This document shows positions 23,693 to 31,596 of a DNA stretch of 38,097 bases, in pieces. The stretch's first letter is position 1, and each line of letters starts with the position of its first letter. The position numbers and the translations under genes are program-made. Source of the DNA: Acidobacteriota bacterium (GTDB taxonomy: Bacteria; Acidobacteriota; Blastocatellia; Pyrinomonadales; Pyrinomonadaceae); contig JAJPKD010000042.1 in the NCBI GenBank assembly GCA_021323895.1, positions 1 to 38,097 on the forward strand, written 5' to 3'. The notes beneath the pieces were generated by a model. That model saw only the letters and a program-made list of their open reading frames with translations, made no database searches and was not told the DNA's origin.

Positions 23693-26653
23693 ATGGAACT
23701 TACCCAAATCTCTCGCTACAAGATCATCGAGAAGCTCGGCTCGGGCGGCATGGGCGACGTTTATCTCGCCGAGGACACGCGTCTCGGGCGCAAAGTCGCC
23801 CTCAAGTTGCTCGCCGAAGAACTCACGCAGAATCGCGATCGGCTGAGCCGCTTCGATCAAGAAGCATACGCGGCGTCGGCGCTAAATCATCCGAACATTC
23901 TGACCATTTACGAAATGGGCGATGAAGGCGGGCGGCATTACATCGTCACGGAATTCATCGATGGACAAACTCTGCGAAAGAGATTCGGAGGTCCGCCGCT
24001 CGAGTTAACTGAAGTGCTCGACATTGCGATACAGATCGCGGGCGCGTTGGAAGAAGCGCACGCCGCGGGCATCATTCATCGCGACATCAAGCCCGAGAAC
24101 ATCATGATTCGCCGCAATGGCCACGTGAAGGTTTTGGATTTTGGCCTGGCGAAGCTGACCGAAGTGCCCGCGTCCGACGAAACCGATACGGAAGCCGTGA
24201 CGCGCGCGCTGGTCCAGACCGACGCGGGCATGGTGTTAGGAACTTCGCAATACATGTCGCCCGAACAAGCGCGCGGCAAACCCATCGATGCGCGCACCGA
24301 CATCTGGAGTCTGGGCGTCGTGCTGTATGAGATGGCGACCGGCCGCGCGCCATTTTCCGGCGATACCAAAACCGATGTGATCATCGCCATCGCGAAAACT
24401 GAGCCGACACCGATCGCCCGGTTTGCGCCAACTGCACCGACCGAATTTGAATGGATCGTTTTGAAGGCGCTGCGGAAAGACGTCGATGAGCGATACCAAA
24501 CAATCAAAGAACTCGAATCTGATCTGAAGAAGCTGAAGCAGCGGATTGAATTTCAGAGCGAGCTGGAACGAACCATGCCGCCAGAGCATTACAGCGCGGC
24601 GCTCAGCCGGTTGGCGGACACTGACGTACCGGCGCCGCCGTCGCAAATGTCGATGCGCCCGGCCGCAACTCCGGCAATCTCAACCGGGCAAATCCCCAGC
24701 ACGGCGCCGACTCGCGCATCAAGCGCGGAATACATAGTCGGTGAGATCAAACGCCACCGGACGGGTGCGATCATCGCCGTGGTTGCGATTGCTTTAGTTG
24801 CAGTGGCTGTTTTCTATTTTGCTTTCTGGCGCACGAAAACTGTCCTAACCGATAAAGACACAATCCTGCTCGCTGACTTTGTAAATACCACCGGCGATCC
24901 GGTTTTCGACGGGACTCTGAAGCAAGCACTTGCGGTGCAACTTGGACAGTCGCCCTTTCTCGACATCTTTTCGGAAGATCGCGTGCGCCAGTCGATGAAG
25001 TTCATGAACTTGCCGACGGACGCGCGCGTGACGCGCGAAGTCGCAAAAGATATCTGCGCCCGGCAAGGAATCAAAGCGATGTTGCTCGGGTCTATTTCTG
25101 GTGTGGCCGCGCACTACATCGTCTCTGTCGAAGCCGTTAACTCGCAAACCGGCGATCAGATCGCGAGCGAGCAATTCGAAGTTGACGGCCGCGACCAGGT
25201 CTTGAAATCTCTCGGACCTGCGGCTTCGCGTCTGCGGGAGAAACTGGGAGAGTCACTCAGCACCATCAAAAAGTTTGACGCGCCGATAGACCAGGTGACG
25301 ACCTCATCGCTGGAGGCGTTGCGACAGTATTCCCTGGGCGCCGAACAACACTCAAAGGCCGACTACGCGCACGCGATTCCTTTCTATCAGAAGGCGATCG
25401 AACTTGATCCGTACTTTGCGATCGCGCATGCGCGGCTGGCGCTTTGTTACAACAACACGCGTCAGTTCGCCTCGGCCCGCGATGAATACAAGCGCGCGTA
25501 TGACTTGCGTGATCGAGTCAGCGAGCGCGAGCGGTTTGTGATCGCGGCTAATTATTACGGCGGCGTGACCGGCGAATGGGACGCGCAAATCAATCAACTG
25601 GAAACGTGGAAGCGAACTTACATCCGCGATTGGGAACCGCTGAACCTCTTGTGCAATCGCTACACGCTCGTCGGGCCGTTTGAGAAAGCCGTGACCGAGG
25701 GACACGGCGCCATCGATCTCAATCCCAAAGACGCGCGGCCTTATGCGAATCTCGCGGTGGCGTTCATGGGACTCAATCGGTTCGATGAAGCGAAACAAAT
25801 CCTGGGGCAGGCGCTGGCGCAAAGGCTCGAGACGACCAACATGCATCTGCGGCTGTTTCATTTGGCGTTCATTCAGGGTGATGCCAACGCGATGAAACAG
25901 CAAATAGACTGGGCGAACGCAAACGCGAGAACCGAAGACGCCCTCAACTGGGAAGGACAGGCCGCCGCGTTCTCAGGTGAATTGGCGAAGGCTGATCAGC
26001 TGTCTGATCGGGTCATCGAAATGAATCGCAAGATCGATGCGAAGGAAGCCGTGGCGCAATTGCTGGCGGTCGCGGCGGTTCGCGATGCGACGCTGGGAAG
26101 TTGCGCGAGAGCAACTCAGGAAGCAAAAGAAGCTTTGGATCTTTCGCGTGAACAGGGCAACGTCGTGAATGCTGCGAACGTGTACGCGGCGTGTGGGCAA
26201 GCCGGTCAGGCACAAATTTTGGTCGATGAATTGATCAAAAGATTTCCGCTGGACACTCTGCTCAGCACGAATTCGGTGCCGATCATCCGCGCGCAAATGG
26301 AATTAGGCCGCGGTAGCGCCAGCCAGGCAATCCAGTTGTTGGAAGCAGCGCGTAAGTATGAAGCCTTCGGCGAATTTTGGCCGCAATACATTCGCGGACA
26401 GGCTTATTTGAAAGACAAAAACGGCGCGCAGGCGCTGACTGAATTCAAAGCTATTCTCGATCATCGTGGCTGGTATCCGACTTCGCCCCTGTACCCGCTG
26501 GCTTACCTCGGAATGGCGCGCGCCGCGGCGTTGACTGCTGACGCGCCGGGTGCTCGCAAAGCTTATCAAGACTTTTTTGCGCTGTGGAAAGATGCCGATG
26601 TCACTCTGCCCGCGCTGGTCGCGGCGAAGTCGGAATACGAGAAGCTCAAGTAG
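23693..26653 (+). CDS. Membrane-anchored Ser/Thr protein kinase with TPR-like C-terminal domain
   Basis: 986 residues. The N-terminal Hanks-type kinase has glycine loop 'LGSGGMGDVYLAED' (15-28), Lys38, 'HRDIKPEN' (Asp131, Asn136), DFG Asp149 and 'GTSQYMSPEQARG' in the activation segment, so it should be active. A single transmembrane helix is at about 358-381. The outer part begins 'ILLADFVNTTGDPVFDGTLKQALAVQL' (in parts ILLADFVNTTGDPVFDG, LKQALAVQL), a block seen in acidobacterial-type kinases. TPR-like helices follow ('AIPFYQKAIELDPYFAIAHARLALCY', 'NPKDARPYANLAVAFMGL'). It probably senses an extracytoplasmic ligand and phosphorylates cytoplasmic proteins. It follows yggU by 14 bp. The substrate is unknown. 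Confidence 0.93.
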   Translation: MELTQISRYKIIEKLGSGGMGDVYLAEDTRLGRKVALKLLAEELTQNRDRLSRFDQEAYAASALNHPNILTIYEMGDEGGRHYIVTEFIDGQTLRKRFGGPPLELTEVLDIAIQIAGALEEAHAAGIIHRDIKPENIMIRRNGHVKVLDFGLAKLTEVPASDETDTEAVTRALVQTDAGMVLGTSQYMSPEQARGKPIDARTDIWSLGVVLYEMATGRAPFSGDTKTDVIIAIAKTEPTPIARFAPTAPTEFEWIVLKALRKDVDERYQTIKELESDLKKLKQRIEFQSELERTMPPEHYSAALSRLADTDVPAPPSQMSMRPAATPAISTGQIPSTAPTRASSAEYIVGEIKRHRTGAIIAVVAIALVAVAVFYFAFWRTKTVLTDKDTILLADFVNTTGDPVFDGTLKQALAVQLGQSPFLDIFSEDRVRQSMKFMNLPTDARVTREVAKDICARQGIKAMLLGSISGVAAHYIVSVEAVNSQTGDQIASEQFEVDGRDQVLKSLGPAASRLREKLGESLSTIKKFDAPIDQVTTSSLEALRQYSLGAEQHSKADYAHAIPFYQKAIELDPYFAIAHARLALCYNNTRQFASARDEYKRAYDLRDRVSERERFVIAANYYGGVTGEWDAQINQLETWKRTYIRDWEPLNLLCNRYTLVGPFEKAVTEGHGAIDLNPKDARPYANLAVAFMGLNRFDEAKQILGQALAQRLETTNMHLRLFHLAFIQGDANAMKQQIDWANANARTEDALNWEGQAAAFSGELAKADQLSDRVIEMNRKIDAKEAVAQLLAVAAVRDATLGSCARATQEAKEALDLSREQGNVVNAANVYAACGQAGQAQILVDELIKRFPLDTLLSTNSVPIIRAQMELGRGSASQAIQLLEAARKYEAFGEFWPQYIRGQAYLKDKNGAQALTEFKAILDHRGWYPTSPLYPLAYLGMARAAALTADAPGARKAYQDFFALWKDADVTLPALVAAKSEYEKLK

Positions 26654-26695
26654 CTGTTTGCGCAGGTTCGCGAAGCGGTTATTACCTCACCGATG

Positions 26696-26704
26696 TGATA
26701 TATT
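26696..26704 (+). promoter_or_regulatory. Candidate yebC promoter (extended -10)
   Basis: TGATATATT, 43 bp before the ATG, in an AT-rich stretch. No clear -35. Confidence 0.4.
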
Positions 26705-26746
26705 CTGCGGTCAAACTCAATCCAATAATTAAGGACCTCGTTTCAA

Positions 26747-27490
26747 ATGTCAGGACATTCGAAGTGGCATAGTATCAAGCACAAGAAAGGCGCGCTCGAT
26801 GCCAAGCGCGGCAAACTGTTTACCAAATTCATCAAAGAATTGACCGTCGCGGCGCGCACGGGCGGCGGCGACCCGGACGCAAACGCTCGTCTGCGCAAAG
26901 CGATCTCTGACGCCAAAGCCGGCAATATGCCGAACGACACGATCGACCGCGCCATCCGCCGCGGCACCGGCGAAGAAGAAGGCGTGAACTACGAAGAGAT
27001 CACGTACGAAGGTTATGGCCCAGGTGGCGTCGCCTTGTTGATTGAGTCAGTAACTGACAACCGCAATCGTACCGTTGCCGAGATTCGCCACATCTTTTCG
27101 AAGAATGGCGGTAACCTTGCTGCCGCCGGCGCCGTGGCCTGGATGTTTGAAAAAAAGGGTTACATTGTCGTTGAGAAGACCGCAAAGCCCGAAGACGAGT
27201 TGTTCGACATTGTCATCGAAGCCGGCGCTGACGATTTGCGTGACGATGAAGACAATTTTGAAATCATCACCGCGCCCGAAAGTTTTGAGGCCGTGCAGAA
27301 CGCAATCAAATCAGCCGGCATAACTCCGCAAGTTGCCGAAATTGAAATGGTCCCGCAGAACTACATCAAACTCGAAGGATCGCAAGCCAGCCAAATGGTG
27401 AAGCTGATGGAGGCGCTTGAGGATCACGACGACGTGCAAAAAGTTTCTGCCAACTTTGACATGAGCGAGGCCGACATGGCCGCAGCTTGA
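26747..27490 (+). CDS. YebC/PmpR-family protein
   Basis: 247 residues. '[36 protein letters not shown]' (in parts [28 protein letters not shown]) is the family start; '[31 protein letters not shown]' ([27 protein letters not shown]) and '[14 protein letters not shown]' follow. The family was described as transcription regulators and later as translation factors acting on stalled ribosomes. ruvC follows, as in many bacteria. The first eight residues are encoded by the sequence right after a candidate promoter and a short AT-rich leader. Confidence 0.96.
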   Translation: MSGHSKWHSIKHKKGALDAKRGKLFTKFIKELTVAARTGGGDPDANARLRKAISDAKAGNMPNDTIDRAIRRGTGEEEGVNYEEITYEGYGPGGVALLIESVTDNRNRTVAEIRHIFSKNGGNLAAAGAVAWMFEKKGYIVVEKTAKPEDELFDIVIEAGADDLRDDEDNFEIITAPESFEAVQNAIKSAGITPQVAEIEMVPQNYIKLEGSQASQMVKLMEALEDHDDVQKVSANFDMSEADMAAA

Positions 27491-27520
27491 ACCGAGATCG
27501 GCAAGCCGAACTAATTCTTA

Positions 27521-27550
27521 GTGACACTCCAGTCGAGTCTGTGCTAGATT
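27521..27550 (+). promoter_or_regulatory. Candidate ruvC promoter, nearly leaderless
   Basis: GTGACA (27521-27526), an 18-bp spacer, then TAGATT (27545-27550) with TG one base before (TGCTAGATT). Initiation 7 bp downstream would be at or next to the GTG start at 27558. Confidence 0.45.
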
Positions 27551-27557
27551 CCGCGCC

Positions 27558-28112
27558 GTGCGTGTTCTGGGAATTGATCCGGGAAGTGAAACGACTGGTT
27601 GGGGAGTCATTGAAGGCGACAGCAATGGCCACAGCTATCGCTTGATTGAGTTCGGTTGCGTCAAACTTTCCAGCGCCGCGGCGTTCCCTGCGAGACTCCT
27701 GAAAATCAGCAACGCGATCGAGGAAGTAATCGATCGACACAAACCTGATGCGTGCGCGATCGAAGAAGCGTTCTACTCAGTCAATCCCAAAGTCACGATC
27801 AAGTTGGGCCAGGTTCGCGGGGTCGCTTTACTTGCCGCTGAACGGGCCGCTTTGATAATCGGGGAATATTCACCGCGGCTGGTGAAGCAAACTGTCGCGG
27901 GCTACGGCAACGCCGAGAAGCATCAAGTACAGCAGATGGTGCGCGTGCTCCTCTCGTTGCGTGAAGTTCCGGAACCACATGACGCGGCCGATGCATTGGC
28001 CGTGGCCATCTGTCATTTTCATCATGCGGGCGTCAGCCAGCGGCTAGCCGCGGCTGCCGCTCCCGCGAAAATTAATCCCACGGTTGCGGCTGCTACTCGC
28101 CGCCGCGCGTAG
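27558..28112 (+). CDS. ruvC: Holliday junction endonuclease RuvC
   Basis: 184 residues. Resolves Holliday junctions made by RecA and RuvAB. Active-site acids: Asp7 ('LGIDPGSETTGWGV'), Glu69 or Glu70 ('ACAIEEAFYSVNPKV'), Asp142 and Asp145 ('EPHDAADALAVAICHFHH'), with His141. 'KLGQVRGVALLAAERA' is conserved. GTG at 27558 gives the family N-terminus; no Shine-Dalgarno is seen. The C-terminal ~30 residues are Ala-rich and not conserved. ruvA and ruvB are not in the following 10 kb. A short hairpin repeat follows 9 bp after the stop. Confidence 0.95.
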   Translation: MRVLGIDPGSETTGWGVIEGDSNGHSYRLIEFGCVKLSSAAAFPARLLKISNAIEEVIDRHKPDACAIEEAFYSVNPKVTIKLGQVRGVALLAAERAALIIGEYSPRLVKQTVAGYGNAEKHQVQQMVRVLLSLREVPEPHDAADALAVAICHFHHAGVSQRLAAAAAPAKINPTVAAATRRRA

Positions 28113-28115
28113 CTA

Positions 28116-28148
28116 GGTACACAGGCCTCCGGCCTGCTATGTAGTCTG
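28116..28148. repeat. CAGGCC-TCC-GGCCTG hairpin element after ruvC
   Basis: The core hairpin is at 28122-28136. Flanking GGTACA and TATGTAG suggest a short member of the GTAGC-TAG style of element. It is too short to assign firmly. Confidence 0.55.
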
Positions 28149-28201
28149 CGCGCCACCGCAAGTTTGCCGCCTTTGCAACCTCACCTTGTAAAGGAGCAGC
28201 C

Positions 28202-28933
28202 ATGTCCCCAAGTCAGTTTTCACGCCACTTGTTAGCAACTTTGATCTTCGTCGTTCTTTGCAGCATTGCCTTCAATAGTTACGCACAGAAACCTCGCGTT
28301 CCTCCAGGCGGTCGCCTCGCGATCGTAGCGGACGAGAGACTGGCTGCGTTGCGCAGTTCACCGGATTCCTCCGCCCGTCTCATTCGTCGCATCAGTCGCG
28401 GACGATTTGTTTCGATCAGAGGATCGAGTCGCAGTCGCGATGGTTTGCTCTTCTACCGCGTGGCCGTGACGAGGCGGACTTCCGGCTGGCTGCAAAGCGA
28501 AGCCGTGGTCGCCTCATGGCGAGAGGGCGATGACGATCGCCTGATGCGGCTGCTCGATAGTCCGGATGAATTCGAGCGGGTGGCGCGTGCAAAGATCTTC
28601 CTTGATGCGTTTCCACGATCGCCGCTGCGTGCAAAGGCCTTGATGATTTACGCGAATGCGGCGGAGGAAGCCGCCGCGAAACTCTCTCGCGAAGCCGAGC
28701 GACGCTTCGAGCGCCGCGAGCTGCCGACCGGCGGCGCGCCCGAATTCAGTTATTACCTGAACTACAACGGCCTCGATCGCTACAATCGGCAAAGCGTCAC
28801 TTTCACGTTCGATCGCACCACCAAACAATTCCATTATGAAGGCTGGGCCTGGCGCGAGATTGTGCGACGATATCCGCAGAGCGAGGAAGCAGCGGAAGCG
28901 CGGGCGCGGCTCGAGAAGCTCACCAACAAATAG
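28202..28933 (+). CDS. Secreted protein with SH3-like region, unknown
   Basis: 243 residues. Signal peptide 'LLATLIFVVLCSIAFNSYA' with cleavage near residue 29. Residues 39-100 ('LAIVADERLAALRSSPDS', 'SRGRFVSIRGSS', 'LLFYRVAVTRRTSGWLQSEAVV') look like a bacterial SH3 domain of the type found in cell-wall or envelope proteins. The rest is helical, Arg/Glu-rich and includes two TPR-like stretches ('ARAKIFLDAFPRSPLRAKALMIYANAAEEA', 'WREIVRRYPQSEEAAEARARLEKL'). AAAGGAG is 6 bp before the ATG. No specific function can be given. Confidence 0.75.
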   Translation: MSPSQFSRHLLATLIFVVLCSIAFNSYAQKPRVPPGGRLAIVADERLAALRSSPDSSARLIRRISRGRFVSIRGSSRSRDGLLFYRVAVTRRTSGWLQSEAVVASWREGDDDRLMRLLDSPDEFERVARAKIFLDAFPRSPLRAKALMIYANAAEEAAAKLSREAERRFERRELPTGGAPEFSYYLNYNGLDRYNRQSVTFTFDRTTKQFHYEGWAWREIVRRYPQSEEAAEARARLEKLTNK

Positions 28934-28971
28934 TCCTAGCCCAAAAGTTGACCAAGACTAGTCCGCCTGCG

Positions 28972-29000
28972 CTGAACGGCATTTGCCAGAGTGGTAGAAT
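28972..29000 (+). promoter_or_regulatory. Candidate promoter upstream of the lamin-tail-domain protein
   Basis: CTGAAC (28972-28977), 17 bp, TAGAAT (28995-29000) with TG one base before (TGGTAGAAT). The gap 28934-29210 (277 bp) holds nothing else recognised, so the leader would be about 200 nt. Confidence 0.35.
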
Positions 29001-29210
29001 TGCTCCTCGCGATACTTTTGCGCGCTTTATGACAAGACTGTAAACTTCTCTTGAGCGGCCCGCACCGCTTTCTCACCTCCCGGCACGTTGACTCTCACTT
29101 GAAGCGGATCGCGCGCGAACTTGCTTTCTAAGCGGGCGCGGCGCGCAGGGCCTTCGGTGCCTCTCACAAAAACTGTCCCCACAATTGAAAGCTTGAGTTG
29201 TGTCTTGTTG

Positions 29211-30797
29211 ATGAAGCTAGTGCGTCTTAACCAGAGACTGGTGCTGGCACTCTTGAGTGTCGGCGTCGCGGCTTCCTTTGCGATGCATGCTGCGTTTGCG
29301 TCGCGAAATAGTGTGACCTCCTCGTCCGGCGTCGTGATTAGTCAAATCTATGGCGGCGGAGGTAACAGCGGCGCGACGCTGAAGAATGATTTCATCGAGC
29401 TGTTCAATGCGGGGAATTCGACGGTTGATATTTCGTTTTGGTCCGTACAGTACGCTTCCGCGAGCGGTACAGCCTGGCAGGTGACGAATCTCTGCGCCGG
29501 CGGCGGCACATGCACCATCGCGCCGGGTCATTACTTTCTGGTTCAGGAAGCGCAAGGTTCCGGCGGCACCACCGATCTGCCAACGCCGGATGTCATCGGC
29601 GCGATCAATATGAGCGCGACGGGGGCGAAAGTCGCACTCGTCAGCAGCACGACGGCTTTGTCGGGAACCTGTCCGACGGGAAGCTCGATAGTTGACTTCG
29701 TTGGTTACAGCAGCGGTGCAAGTTGCTTTGAAGGTTCCGCGCCGACGGCTGCGCCGAGCAACACGAGCGCGGAAATCAGAATCAACAATGGCTGCACTGA
29801 CACGAACAACAACAGCGCCGACTTCTTCACCGGCGCTCCGAATCCGCACAACGGCGCGTCGCCGGCAGTAAATTGCGGCGTCAGTCCTTCACCATCTCCG
29901 ACAGCTTCGCCCACGGCGACTCCGAATTGCGGCGTTGAGCGTTGGTCCGTAAAAACCGGTACCGATGCGGACGCATCGAGCGTCAATCTGATAAATCAAT
30001 CGATGACGATCGCGACGATGCGAAGCTGGACTCCGCCTTCGCCAATTCCCGCGAACAATCGCATCAGTCCTTACGAAACCAACGTCGTCACCGTGACCGC
30101 AAATCTTCTGGAGTACAAATTCGAAGACGACTCTGACTATCACCTGGTCCTCCAGGATCAGAATGGCAACACGATCATCGCTGAGATTCCCAATCCAGGT
30201 TGCGTCGGATCGGGTAGTCCGTTTGCAGCGGGGATCACGAACACTCGGCTGAAGTTCAATGCGATGTTCACGGCGAGCACCAGTTTTCAATTCGCAAATG
30301 TGCCGGCGCAGGTGACCGGCGTGCCCATGTTTGATTTTTTGCACGGCCAGACGGGAGTTGCGCCGAACGGCATCGAGATTCATCCAGTGCTCGACATAGT
30401 CTTCACGGGCAGCTCGACGCCCCAACTCGCGGTCAAGGAATCGTCGAACAACGAAGCCGCCGCGGTGAATCTCTTGTTGATGAGAGATCCGTTTGACGTT
30501 CTCAACAGCGCAGATTGGCTAAACGCCGGCACTGATAAGAACACGAGAGTGATCCTGTTCGCGGGAAATCTGCAATTGGGGCAAGGCGAGACTGCCTCAT
30601 CGGTTGTAGTCAGGTTGGTCGATAGCGCAAATCATATTTTCGATGTGCCTGCCGAAGACGTGCGGACCGTTCCGAATCTCAGTTTGACTCAAGTGACATT
30701 TCGTTTGCCAGACAGCATTTTGCCCGGCTCATATTTCGTGACCATTAAAGCGCACGGCCAAGCCAGCAATTCAGGCATCATCAGGATTCGCGGGTGA
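29211..30797 (+). CDS. Secreted protein with lamin-tail domain
   Basis: 528 residues. Signal peptide: 'RLVLALLSVGVAASFAMHAAFA'-type segment at residues 8-29 (read RLVLALLSVGV, ASFAMHAAFA). A lamin-tail domain at about 38-175 has 'VVISQIYGGGGNSGATLKNDFIELFN' (in parts VVISQIYGGGGNSG, NDFIELFN), 'WSVQYAS' and 'APGHYFLVQEA'. A Pro/Ser/Thr linker 'SPSPSPTASPTATPNCG' joins it to a second region with 'EYKFEDDSDYHLVLQDQNGNTIIAEI' (EYKFEDDSDYHLVL, DQNGNTIIAEI) and 'GIEIHPVLDIVF', and a C-terminal Ig/IPT-like beta domain. Such layouts occur in extracellular adhesins and nucleases. No catalytic residues are recognised. ATG at 29211 gives the signal peptide; upstream frame starts are rejected. Confidence 0.78.
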   Translation: MKLVRLNQRLVLALLSVGVAASFAMHAAFASRNSVTSSSGVVISQIYGGGGNSGATLKNDFIELFNAGNSTVDISFWSVQYASASGTAWQVTNLCAGGGTCTIAPGHYFLVQEAQGSGGTTDLPTPDVIGAINMSATGAKVALVSSTTALSGTCPTGSSIVDFVGYSSGASCFEGSAPTAAPSNTSAEIRINNGCTDTNNNSADFFTGAPNPHNGASPAVNCGVSPSPSPTASPTATPNCGVERWSVKTGTDADASSVNLINQSMTIATMRSWTPPSPIPANNRISPYETNVVTVTANLLEYKFEDDSDYHLVLQDQNGNTIIAEIPNPGCVGSGSPFAAGITNTRLKFNAMFTASTSFQFANVPAQVTGVPMFDFLHGQTGVAPNGIEIHPVLDIVFTGSSTPQLAVKESSNNEAAAVNLLLMRDPFDVLNSADWLNAGTDKNTRVILFAGNLQLGQGETASSVVVRLVDSANHIFDVPAEDVRTVPNLSLTQVTFRLPDSILPGSYFVTIKAHGQASNSGIIRIRG

Positions 30798-30871
30798 AGT
30801 TAGGTTTATTTTTGCGTGGCCGGTGTTAATAATCTCTCCGCCGAGGCGTTTTATGAGCGGGAAGGATTCAC

Positions 30872-30877
30872 AGGAGG
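30872..30877 (+). promoter_or_regulatory. Ribosome binding site that decides the sigma-factor start
   Basis: AGGAGG, 5 bp before GTG at 30883. The upstream in-frame ATG at 30853 has no comparable site. Confidence 0.65.
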
Positions 30878-30882
30878 AAGCA

Positions 30883-31512
30883 GTGCTGGCCGTCGCAAAA
30901 ACGCTAAAAACCGTGGGATCGTCCGCAGATTACGCAGATTCCGCTGACAGAGGACAAAATAGACGCGCCGATTTGGGGCGATCTGAAAGGTCCCTCAGCC
31001 TCGAAACCCTCTTCGAACAACATCACGATCGAGTTTTCCGCACCGCCTATCGCGTGACCGGCAGTGCCGCTGATGCCGAAGACGTGTTGCAGACAGTTTT
31101 CTTGCGCCTCGCTCATGGACAGGAAGGCGCAGACGCCGCGCAAAACACGGAAGCGTATCTGTCGCGTGCGGCAATCAATGCATCGCTGGATCTGTTGCGT
31201 TCGCGGAAACGATCGAAAGCCGTCGCCATGGACGATGTCGAAGGCGCCGCAAGCGTCGCTGAATTTGTCACGAAGCAAAACCCGGCATCGCATCAGGAAG
31301 ACCGCGAACTACGAACGTTGATTCGCGAAGCGGTGGCGAAGTTGGGCGAGACCGCGGGTCAGATGTTCGCGCTGCGCTATTTCGAAGGATATGGCAATGC
31401 CGAGATCGCGAGCATCATGAACACGTCGCCGCTGGTTGTCGGCGTGACATTGCATCGCGCACGAGCGCGGCTGCGCAAAGAGATTGGAAGATACCTGAGG
31501 CACTCAGTTTAG
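30883..31512 (+). CDS. ECF-type RNA polymerase sigma factor
   Basis: 209 residues from GTG 30883 (219 from ATG 30853). Region 2: 'LETLFEQHHDRVFRTAYRVTGSAADAEDVLQTVFLRL' (in parts LETLFEQHHDRVFRTAYRV, DAEDVLQTVFLRL). Region 4: 'LGETAGQMFALRYFEGYGNAEIASIMN' and 'VGVTLHRARARLRKEIG', a helix-turn-helix. The N-terminal ~45 residues are not part of the family. They include ADYADSADR, encoded by CAGATTACGCAGATT (30925-30939), a copy of the arm found upstream of alr. The stop TAG lies in the left end of the next element (GTTTAGAG). The zinc-finger/FecR gene after it is the likely anti-sigma. Confidence 0.9.
   Translation: MLAVAKTLKTVGSSADYADSADRGQNRRADLGRSERSLSLETLFEQHHDRVFRTAYRVTGSAADAEDVLQTVFLRLAHGQEGADAAQNTEAYLSRAAINASLDLLRSRKRSKAVAMDDVEGAASVAEFVTKQNPASHQEDRELRTLIREAVAKLGETAGQMFALRYFEGYGNAEIASIMNTSPLVVGVTLHRARARLRKEIGRYLRHSV
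30925..30939. repeat. Arm of the alr-type palindrome inside the sigma-factor gene
   Basis: CAGATTACGCAGATT matches 13572-13586 exactly. There is no second arm. It is translated in frame. Confidence 0.75.
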
Positions 31513-31557
31513 AGCGCGGACTTGTCCGCGCACGCGGCACAAGTACGACCTCTAAAC
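31507..31557. repeat. GTTTAGAG palindromic element after the sigma-factor gene
   Basis: GTTTAGAG at 31507-31514 and CTCTAAAC at 31550-31557 are the ends. The inner hairpin CGCGGAC/GTCCGCG is at 31515-31530. It supplies the TAG stop of the sigma factor and ends 40 bp before the next ATG. Confidence 0.85.
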
Positions 31558-31596
31558 GGACTCATTGCTTATCGCAATTATTCAGGAGTTGAAATA

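Noticed and set aside
30853-30882. Sigma-factor start at ATG 30853
   Set aside because: No ribosome site there, while GTG 30883 has AGGAGG 5 bp upstream. Kept only as an alternative.
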